A DNA stretch of 11,860 bases from an uncultured Acetatifactor sp. (GTDB taxonomy: Bacteria; Bacillota; Clostridia; Lachnospirales; Lachnospiraceae): NCBI GenBank assembly GCA_947626405.1, contig CANQSE010000038.1, positions 1 through 11,860 on the forward strand, in the 5' to 3' direction. Positions 7,110 to 11,860 of the stretch are shown piece after piece. The notes beneath the pieces were generated by a model. That model ran no database searches. It was not told where the DNA came from and saw only the letters and a list, made by a program, of their open reading frames with translations. Position 1 is the first letter of the stretch. Each line of letters begins with the position of its first letter. The translations under genes were made by a program, and so were the position numbers.

Positions 7110-7784
7110 CTAATTTTTCTTATCCTTTATTTTGCAGTACATGATAGCCACTACGGTGCTGAAAAGCGTAGCGGCGATGGCGGGAGCAATGATTGCCGTG
7201 GGATTGCTGCTGCCGTATTGATTCCGATATGCTATCATATTGACGGGTATAAGCTGCAGGGAGGAAATATTCAGAATCAGAAACGTACACATTTCATTGC
7301 TTGCGCGTCTGCTTTTTCCGGATGCGGATGCCTGTTCCCTGCCGCCCTTTTGTTTCCTTTTTTCCGATAAGGAGTCCTGATCCATATACTCCGGATTTCC
7401 CCTCTCCTCCTCAAGCTTTGCCAGAGACTCCATGGCTTTTAGTCCTGCGGGCGTACACGCCCACCCGAGTCCGAGCACATTTGCTATGATATTTGTGGCT
7501 ATGTATTGTCTCGCGGGATGATCCTGCGGCAGCTTTGGAAACATAAACTTAAGAAAGGGAGAAATACCCCTTGTAAGCTTTTCGACAAGTCCCGCCCGCA
7601 CCGCTATCTCCATAAGCCCCATCCACAGCGCCACTATCCCTGCCATGGTAATACACAGCGAAATAGCTTCACCCGCGCTGTCAAGCGCACCGTTAGTCAC
7701 TTCGCTCATCCTTCCTGTAACGGCGCCGTAAAATACAGCCACCAAAATCATTACGGCCCAAATCGCATTTAACATGTTACACAT
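7110..7784 (-). CDS. spmA: Spore maturation protein A
   Basis: This 224-aa integral membrane protein is SpmA, the partner of SpmB in spore core dehydration. The Gate-domain signatures are GIVALWMGLMEIAVRAGLVE (49-68), NIIANVLGLGWACTPAGLKAM (98-118, motif shown by N98, N102, G105, P112 and G114) and SNEMCTFLILNISSLQLIP (162-180). It is longer than the roughly 196 residues of the B. subtilis protein because of a hydrophilic stretch of about 35 residues (about 124-160, rich in K, R, E, S and Q) between the Gate motif and the next membrane segment. ATG 7784 is chosen because AGGTG lies five bases upstream (7790-7794). A second in-frame ATG at 7775 (M4) matches the usual family start but has poorer spacing. 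It is the first gene of the spmA-spmB pair. Confidence 0.94.
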   Translation of the reverse strand: MCNMLNAIWAVMILVAVFYGAVTGRMSEVTNGALDSAGEAISLCITMAGIVALWMGLMEIAVRAGLVEKLTRGISPFLKFMFPKLPQDHPARQYIATNIIANVLGLGWACTPAGLKAMESLAKLEEERGNPEYMDQDSLSEKRKQKGGREQASASGKSRRASNEMCTFLILNISSLQLIPVNMIAYRNQYGSSNPTAIIAPAIAATLFSTVVAIMYCKIKDKKN

Positions 7785-7803
7785 CCGTTCACCTGTTTGT
7801 TCT

Positions 7804-7811
7804 ATTTTATG
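7804..7811 (-). promoter_or_regulatory. Possible sporulation-sigma -10 element before spmA
   Basis: CATAAAAT on the minus strand is close to the CATACAAT-type -10 of mother-cell sigma-E promoters, which drive spmAB in B. subtilis. I see no convincing -35 at the expected distance, and the implied leader would be very short (ribosome binding site at 7790-7794). It could equally be a sigma-A TAAAAT box or chance. Confidence 0.22.
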
Positions 7812-7824
7812 CCGTCCTGTAAAT

Positions 7825-7851
7825 AAAAAGCACCGCCGGATTTTCCGGCGG
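7825..7851 (-). terminator. Rho-independent terminator of the coat-protein genes
   Basis: CCGCCGG (7833-7839) and CCGGCGG (7845-7851) form a perfect 7-bp G+C stem around ATTTT. On the minus strand the stem is followed by TGCTTTTTATTT (T-run 7825-7829). It lies 53 bp after the stop of the 84-aa coat gene and isolates it from spmA. A plus-strand T-run is present but farther away. Confidence 0.85.
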
Positions 7852-7904
7852 CGCAGGACTTTTTGCCTTTTATTCTGTATTTTATTCCGTTTTTTATTCC
7901 TTTT

Positions 7905-8159
7905 TTAGATTGTCCCCTGGGTGAAAAGCTGCCTTACGTGGGCAACCTCCTCCTCTGTCGCCTTGCTGGCAGGCACATAATAAGACTTCTCACGCGCGAT
8001 CTGGTACAGCTCCTCCTGTGACTGCTCACAGGCGTTACGAAGCTGCTTGAGAGTCTGCTTTAACTCCTTGTTCTCAGACTGGGCGATCATTCCCGCATAG
8101 CGGGTCAGCTCTCCGTTAATACCGGCCAGAGTATCGGCCACCATAATTTTTTCCTGCAT
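7905..8159 (-). CDS. Spore coat protein, CotF-like (84 aa)
   Basis: The open frame extends to 8237, but ATG 8159 is the likely start: AAGAGG (8165-8170) lies five bases upstream, and the extra 26 residues are arginine-rich and unlike the family. The product starts MQEKIMVADTLAGINGELTR, continues with two amphipathic helices, and ends with YQIAREKSYYVPASKATEEE. The Y-Y-x-P-A ending after a helical ferritin-like segment is typical of the Coat F (CotF) family, whose members are found in the spore coat of Bacillus and Clostridium. It is the second of two small coat-like genes, 74 bp after the 61-aa gene, and is followed by a strong terminator. Structural role in the coat is inferred from the family; no enzymatic residues are apparent. 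Confidence 0.8.
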   Translation of the reverse strand: MQEKIMVADTLAGINGELTRYAGMIAQSENKELKQTLKQLRNACEQSQEELYQIAREKSYYVPASKATEEEVAHVRQLFTQGTI

Positions 8160-8233
8160 ATCTACCTCTTTTCTGCGCAGCTTGCGGCTCAACGGGTTTG
8201 CGGACGCTGCGCGGACGCAATCCCGTATCCTGC

Positions 8234-8419
8234 TCAATTCAAAAACTTCATAAGCTGCTGCTTGTTGTCCATGGCAGACTTTGCGCCTTTTTCAAAGAAC
8301 TGCCTGACCTGGGGATCCGTGGCTTCTCTGGCATACTCCTGCATTTTGCAGTGAGTGGTGTCGAAACCGCCGATCAGGTGACGCAGGTTTTGAAGATCAA
8401 GTTCAGAAATGTTGCTCAT
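8234..8419 (-). CDS. Small coat-protein-like helical protein (61 aa)
   Basis: ATG 8419 is preceded by AAGGAGG with eight bases of spacing, a strong ribosome binding site. The protein reads MSNISELDLQNLRHLIGGFD, then THCKMQEYAREATDPQVRQF, then a final helix ending QQLMKFLN. The pattern (LRHLI, then K-x-x-x-YA, then DPQVRQFF, then a helix with a conserved basic/Q pair) matches one helical hairpin of CotF/ferritin-like spore coat proteins, whereas full-length members have two. It precedes the 84-aa CotF-like gene on the same strand, and the two may complement one another as partners. The single cysteine (C24) could support cross-linking, which is speculative. I am fairly sure it is a real gene and moderately sure it is a coat component. 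Confidence 0.7.
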   Translation of the reverse strand: MSNISELDLQNLRHLIGGFDTTHCKMQEYAREATDPQVRQFFEKGAKSAMDNKQQLMKFLN

Positions 8420-8451
8420 GTCCGTAACCTCCTTAAATAATTCCGGCTTTG

Positions 8452-8467
8452 CGCTTACATATAAGCG
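8452..8467. repeat. Inverted repeat upstream of the coat-protein genes
   Basis: CGCTTA-CATA-TAAGCG is a 6-bp perfect dyad with a 4-nt centre, 33 bp before the 61-aa gene's start codon. It lies in the 124-bp gap that must hold the coat gene promoter. It could be an operator or a leader hairpin. I could not place a convincing sporulation promoter around it. Confidence 0.4.
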
Positions 8468-8543
8468 GCCGTCTATGGAGATTAGTTTGACACAAACATA
8501 AAAATTTATTCGTTAAATTTACCTTACGCTCGTTTTGTGCGCC

Positions 8544-9395
8544 CTACGGCTCACCGCCGCTGTTCAGATACGCGTAAATATCCCGCTTGCTCAGCCCTCT
8601 GTCATTGGCGACAAGCTTCATTGCGCTCTTTCTGTCAATGCCCTGTTCCAGATAATGATTCATGTGCTCCTCAACCGAAATCTCCTCCCAGGCGGAAATT
8701 TCTTCCCTGCGCTTTTCCTGCCTGCTCATACCGCGGATCACAAGCACATACTCTCCTCGGGGCTCCTGCCGGCTGTAAAGCTCCAGCGCGTTTTTCAGTG
8801 TGGTTGGAGTGACTGTTTCAAACTTTTTTGTCAGTTCCCGGCATAAAGTGACATCTCTGTCGCCCAATGTCTCATACAGCTCCTCCAGCGTTTTCACAAT
8901 GTGGTGCGGAGCCTCATAGAGAACAATGGTCCGGCTCTCCGTCGCAAGCTCCTCCAGCACCTGGCGCCTTTCCTTTTTGTCACTCGGAAGGAATCCCTCA
9001 AAACAAAAACGCCTGGCGGGAAGTCCCGAGAGAGTAAGCGCCGTTATACATGCCGCGGGTCCGGGCAGCGACGTAACAGTCACACCGTTTTCCATGCACA
9101 TCCTGACAAGCACTTCCCCAGGATCGGATATTCCCGGAGTACCGGCGTCCGTGATGAGCGCCACATTCTGTCCCGCCAGAAGCTTCTCCACAAGCTTCCC
9201 CGCCTTTTCCACCTTATTGTATTCATGATAGCTCGTCATGGGAGTGTGGATGTCGAAATGGTTAAGAAGCCTGATGCTGTTTCTGGTGTCTTCCGCCGCG
9301 ATCAGATCCGCCCTGCGCAGGGTTTCCACCACCCTTGGCGTCATGTCCCCAAGGTTTCCTATAGGCGTAGCACATAAATATAATATTCCCGACAC
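8544..9395 (-). CDS. rsmI: 16S rRNA (cytidine(1402)-2'-O)-methyltransferase
   Basis: This 283-aa enzyme uses S-adenosylmethionine to methylate the ribose 2'-OH of C1402 in the decoding centre of 16S rRNA. The tetrapyrrole-methylase fold is shown by LCATPIGNLGDMT (7-19), AAEDTRNS (33-40), ALITDAGTPGISDPG (79-93), SLPGPAA (109-115), FCFEGFLPSDKKER (130-143) and LYEAPHH (159-165), with CRELTKKFE at 185-193. The C-terminus (about 240-283) has the short helical RsmI domain, including GIDRKSAMKLVANDRGLSKR. The start is GTG 9395, with an AGGAGG-type site seven bases upstream; an ATG at 9402 is out of frame. It is the last gene of the alr-ricT-trmN6-rsmI run. In B. subtilis the equivalent gene, yabC, sits in the same neighbourhood. 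Confidence 0.96.
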   Translation of the reverse strand: MSGILYLCATPIGNLGDMTPRVVETLRRADLIAAEDTRNSIRLLNHFDIHTPMTSYHEYNKVEKAGKLVEKLLAGQNVALITDAGTPGISDPGEVLVRMCMENGVTVTSLPGPAACITALTLSGLPARRFCFEGFLPSDKKERRQVLEELATESRTIVLYEAPHHIVKTLEELYETLGDRDVTLCRELTKKFETVTPTTLKNALELYSRQEPRGEYVLVIRGMSRQEKRREEISAWEEISVEEHMNHYLEQGIDRKSAMKLVANDRGLSKRDIYAYLNSGGEP

Positions 9396-9459
9396 GGCAC
9401 ATTCCTCCCTCCTGCCTGTCTTAAGTCAGGCCGCACAGGACTGATTGGCGGTCAAAACC

Positions 9460-10197
9460 TCAATATCCGTATATATCACGGATTTCCGGCATATAGACCC
9501 CCGGCTTTCTGTAAACAATCAGAGGCTTTTCCACCGTCATGCGGGATTTTGCGCCGCGCACCGCCTCAATCAGCACCATATTAGGCTCCTTATCAACATA
9601 AGGATACACAAGTCTCATTCTTTTAGGCTCCAGCTTATAAGCCACAAGCCGAGACAATATTTCCGCAAGCCGAAAGGGCCTGTGTACCAGAAAGAAGCTG
9701 CCTCCGGGCTTCAAAAGCTTCGCCGTCCGGCTCACAACGTCCTCCAGGGTGCAGAAAATTTCATGCCTTGCCACGGCGCGGGGGCTCCTCGGGCTTTTGA
9801 TGCCGTGATTTGCAATCATATAAGGAGGATTACAGGTTATACAATCAAAGGAAGCAGACGGAAATAAAGAGTCTGCTTCCCTGATATCCCCCACAACAAT
9901 CTGAATTTTATCGGAAAGACCGTTAAGCTCTACGCTCCGCGCCGCCATATCCGCGCTTTCCGGCTGGATTTCCAGCCCTATCAGCCTTTCGCAGTGATAT
10001 CTTGCTTCCATGAGCAGGGGAATAATTCCGGTGCCTGTCCCAAGATCCAGAAGACTGTCGCCCTGATTCGCAAGGGAAAAACCGGCCAGAAGCACCGCGT
10101 CCATCCCAAAACAAAATCTTTCGGGATCCTGAATAATCCGATAACCGTTGCGCTGCAGATCGTCTATGCGTTCCTTCCCCTTAAGCTTCACCGTCAT
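9460..10197 (-). CDS. trmN6: tRNA1(Val) (adenine(37)-N6)-methyltransferase-like protein (YabB/TrmN6)
   Basis: The frame extends upstream to 10284, but ATG 10197 (245 aa) gives the usual family N-terminus, KGKERIDDLQRNGYRIIQD; its ribosome binding site is weak. It overlaps the end of ricT by 17 bp, so translation is probably coupled. The class I methyltransferase motif I is SLLDLGTGTGIIPLL (48-62). The NPPY tetrad (123-126) marks an N6-adenine or similar amino-methyltransferase, and the ending PEIRDIYGY is typical of the YfiC/YabB group. In E. coli the homologue methylates A37 of tRNA1(Val) from S-adenosylmethionine. The target in this organism is inferred. The position between ricT and rsmI repeats the B. 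subtilis yabB context. Confidence 0.9.
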   Translation of the reverse strand: MTVKLKGKERIDDLQRNGYRIIQDPERFCFGMDAVLLAGFSLANQGDSLLDLGTGTGIIPLLMEARYHCERLIGLEIQPESADMAARSVELNGLSDKIQIVVGDIREADSLFPSASFDCITCNPPYMIANHGIKSPRSPRAVARHEIFCTLEDVVSRTAKLLKPGGSFFLVHRPFRLAEILSRLVAYKLEPKRMRLVYPYVDKEPNMVLIEAVRGAKSRMTVEKPLIVYRKPGVYMPEIRDIYGY

Positions 10198-11428
10198 TGT
10201 GCTGCTTCTGTCCTTCCCTGCCGCCTCTTGCGTTTCCCTTTTTGTGCCGGTTGCGGTGACGGCCGTTATTATGATGCTCCTCACCGTGCTGAGCCGCGGT
10301 ATTTACTTCCGTCTGTCCGTCTGTCTCCTGGCGCTGCGCGCGCTCCTGCCTCTGCTCCCGCTGGCGGCCGTGGCTCCCCTGGCGCCTCTCGCCGTCCTGA
10401 CGCCTTTCGCTGTCCTGGCGCCTCTCGCTGTCCTGGCGCCTCTCGCTGTCCTGGCGCCTCTCGCTGTCCTGGCGCTTTCTGCCGTTCTGACGCTGAGAGC
10501 CGTCACTCCTTGCCGCCAGCACGTCGTCGGACTCACCCTCCTGCTCCTCCTCCTCGAGCCGCTCAAGCTCCTGCATTTCCTCCCTTGACAGATCCAGCTT
10601 TTCCTTTTTGCCGTGCTTACGGCGGAACTGTATCTGCTCCACGGGATATTCCTTAATCTCCTTTTCGTCTCCAACGTCTACCACTACCTTGACGAGCTGG
10701 CGCAATACATTCACACTGTGTACCTCGCCCCTCAGAACGTCCTGCGTGGTCACATAATCTCCGATATTGGGCAGCCTCCGGTTAAGCTCCTCGTACGTCT
10801 CCTCCTCATTTTTGAGGCAGCACATCAGTCTTCCGCAGACTCCCGAAATCTTTGTGGGATTGAGGGAAAGATTCTGCTCCTTCGCCATCTTGATTGACAC
10901 CGGCACAAAATCTGACAGATAACTGTGACAGCAAAGCGCCCTGCCGCAGATACCGATTCCTCCTACGATCTTTGTTTCGTCTCTTACCCCAATCTGACGA
11001 AGCTCTATCCTGGTGCGGAATACACCTGCCAGATCCTTTACGAGTTCACGGAAATCAATACGCCCGTCTGCGGTAAAATAAAAAAGCACCTTGTTGTTGT
11101 CAAAAGTGTATTCCGCGTCGATAAGCTTCATCTCCAGACCGTGGCTCTTTATCTTTTCCTGGCAGATCTTAAAGGCTTCCTTTTCCTTCTTTTTGTTATC
11201 CGCCTCCTGCTGGATATCCCTCTCGTTTGCGATACGGATAACCGGCTTCAACGGCTGAACCACCTTTTCGTCCTCAACCTCTTTCGCTCCCGAGACCACT
11301 GTCCCGAACTCAATTCCACGGGCAGTCTCGACAATCACGTTGTCCCCTCTTTTTATTTCATAATCCAGCGGATCAAAAAAATAAATTTTCCCCGCCGTGC
11401 GAAATCTGACTCCTATTACTTTTATCAT
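10181..11428 (-). CDS. ricT: RicT (YaaT), PSP1-domain regulator of RNase Y, with a repeat-rich C-terminal tail
   Basis: RicT, with RicA and RicF, forms a complex that assists RNase Y-dependent mRNA maturation and promotes sporulation and competence in B. subtilis. Residues 1-275 are the conserved PSP1 core. Two cysteine clusters, CGRALCC (C161, C166, C167) and VCGRLMCC (C198, C203, C204), fit the iron-sulfur ligands reported for the Ric complex. ATG 11428 has AAGGAGG seven bases upstream. The protein is 415 aa, about 140 longer than the B. subtilis protein. The extra part (276-415) is an acidic E-rich segment, an RQDSER-type hexad array (313-360) and an H/N/R/G-rich end with an RGGREG motif. 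It is probably disordered. It lies 50 bp after alr and overlaps trmN6. The core assignment is firm; the tail's role is unknown. Confidence 0.95.
   Translation of the reverse strand: MIKVIGVRFRTAGKIYFFDPLDYEIKRGDNVIVETARGIEFGTVVSGAKEVEDEKVVQPLKPVIRIANERDIQQEADNKKKEKEAFKICQEKIKSHGLEMKLIDAEYTFDNNKVLFYFTADGRIDFRELVKDLAGVFRTRIELRQIGVRDETKIVGGIGICGRALCCHSYLSDFVPVSIKMAKEQNLSLNPTKISGVCGRLMCCLKNEEETYEELNRRLPNIGDYVTTQDVLRGEVHSVNVLRQLVKVVVDVGDEKEIKEYPVEQIQFRRKHGKKEKLDLSREEMQELERLEEEEQEGESDDVLAARSDGSQRQNGRKRQDSERRQDSERRQDSERRQDSERRQDGERRQGSHGRQREQRQERAQRQETDGQTEVNTAAQHGEEHHNNGRHRNRHKKGNARGGREGQKQHNDGEA
10349..10492. repeat. 18-bp tandem repeat within ricT (eight units)
   Basis: Eight 18-bp units encode hexads beginning with RQ: RQNGRK, four RQDSER, RQDGER, RQGSHG and RQREQR (residues 313-360). 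On the plus strand GCTGTCCTGGCGCCTCTC occurs three times without change (10409-10426, 10427-10444, 10445-10462). The neighbouring units (10391-10408 and 10463-10480) differ at a few bases. Because the unit is six codons, gain or loss of copies keeps the reading frame. Confidence 0.93.
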
Positions 11429-11477
11429 CTATAACCTCCTTGCCCGCTATGCGGCGCCTGCTGCGGAATTTCCCGCA

Positions 11478-11860
11478 TCATTTTTTGTGCTTAGGTTCCT
11501 TTTCCTTCTGAACCACAGGTTTCCAGATACGCGTAAGACGCGGACCCAGAGACGTAAATATCTCGTTTGTAATTGTTCCCGCCGCCTCCGCCATGTCATA
11601 CGCGGTAAGGACCTCGCTTCCGGAACGTCCGATAAGCACCGCTATATCACCCGCGGCCACATCGTCCATGCCCGTTACATCCACAATGGTCTGGTCCATG
11701 CACACCCTTCCGGCAATTGGAACCCTTTTTCCCCTTATAAGCATACTTCCGCGTCCCTGTGAAAGCAGCCTTGACAGACCGTCCGCATAACCTATAGTGA
11801 CGGTTGCCAGCCTGGTTGGACGCTTCGCCACAAACGCCAGACCATATCCCGCGCCCTCCC
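11478..11860 (-). CDS. alr: Alanine racemase, C-terminal part
   Basis: The frame runs off the right edge (127 residues seen; the 5' part is missing). Alanine racemase is a pyridoxal-phosphate enzyme that interconverts L- and D-alanine for peptidoglycan. The visible part is the C-terminal beta domain: LATVTIGYADGLSRLL, whose Tyr in GYADG is the catalytic base acting on one face of the substrate; RGKRVPIAGRVCMDQTIVDV, with the CMDQ substrate-binding motif; then DVAAGDIAVLIG and NEIFTSLGPRLTRIW, the usual ending. A lysine-rich tail (QKEKEPKHKK) follows. The GTG at 11831 is only an internal valine: the upstream residues GAGYGLAFVAKRP fit the family. It is the first visible gene of the run leading to ricT, 50 bp before it. 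Confidence 0.94.
   Translation of the reverse strand, partial: EGAGYGLAFVAKRPTRLATVTIGYADGLSRLLSQGRGSMLIRGKRVPIAGRVCMDQTIVDVTGMDDVAAGDIAVLIGRSGSEVLTAYDMAEAAGTITNEIFTSLGPRLTRIWKPVVQKEKEPKHKK

Noticed and set aside
8160..8237. N-terminal extension of the 84-aa coat protein to the ATG at 8237
   Set aside because: Arginine-rich and unlike the family, and the internal ATG 8159 has an AAGAGG site at good spacing.
8420..8520. Sporulation-sigma promoter (CATAGACG or nearby) before the coat genes
   Set aside because: The -10-like string lacks the downstream TA and there is no -35 partner at proper spacing; not strong enough to annotate.
10198..10284. N-terminal extension of TrmN6 to 10284
   Set aside because: It would overlap ricT by over 100 bp and adds residues absent from the family; M at 10197 gives the standard N-terminus.
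10373..10498. CRISPR-like array at the ricT repeats
   Set aside because: Units are 18 bp, directly contiguous with no spacers, and in frame with ricT; a coding tandem repeat.
10148..10588. 146-aa plus-strand frame rich in Leu, Ala and Val with an APLAVL repeat, resembling a membrane protein
   Set aside because: It is the antisense reading of the 18-bp repeat and of ricT/trmN6 codons; it has no ribosome binding site and ricT is certain.

Overview
The window looks like a chromosomal segment of an anaerobic, endospore-forming Firmicute, most likely a Lachnospiraceae-type Clostridium. The reasons are the sporulation genes (spmA, spmB, two small coat-protein genes, ricT), the strong AGGAGG-type ribosome binding sites, a transketolase split into two genes, and a small protein ending in a tail that I associate with this family. 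Genus assignment is inference. Most of the window is of moderate G+C, but roughly the first 1 kb is visibly richer in A+T.

Layout. (1) Positions 1-770, + strand: the C-terminal part of a CDP-glycerol glycerophosphotransferase-like cell-surface polymer gene, then a 64-aa protein that resembles only the tail of Rpn/PD-(D/E)XK nuclease-like proteins. (2) 771-1058: 288 bases without a convincing gene; it holds the terminator of the next operon, which points left. (3) 1059-4524, - strand: an FGGY-family sugar kinase followed by the N- and C-terminal transketolase subunits. This is a compact sugar-phosphate module with a candidate internal promoter and operator in the 86-bp gap after the kinase gene. 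(4) 4705-6519, + strand: a membrane-anchored DUF885 protein, divergent from the kinase gene. (5) 6562-7784, - strand: spmA-spmB, spore maturation, convergent with the DUF885 gene. (6) 7905-8419, - strand: a 61-aa and an 84-aa coat-protein-like gene closed by a strong terminator. (7) 8544-11860, - strand: alr (partial), ricT, trmN6 and rsmI. The order ricT-trmN6-rsmI matches the Bacillus subtilis yaaT-yabA-yabB-yazA-yabC neighbourhood, with yabA and yazA missing.

How the genes work together. The kinase should phosphorylate a ketose (or polyol) that the transketolase then feeds into the pentose phosphate pathway; no isomerase or transporter is visible to fix the substrate. SpmA and SpmB take part in spore core dehydration, and the two small helical proteins probably belong to the spore coat. 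RicT links RNase Y-dependent mRNA processing to sporulation. RsmI and TrmN6 are RNA modification enzymes. Alr makes D-alanine for peptidoglycan.

The window is mostly ordinary core genome. I do not see a clear, previously undescribed system. The most notable points are an eight-unit hexapeptide repeat in the RicT tail, the kinase/split-transketolase module with its candidate operator, the free-standing nuclease-tail protein, and the pair of very small coat-like genes.
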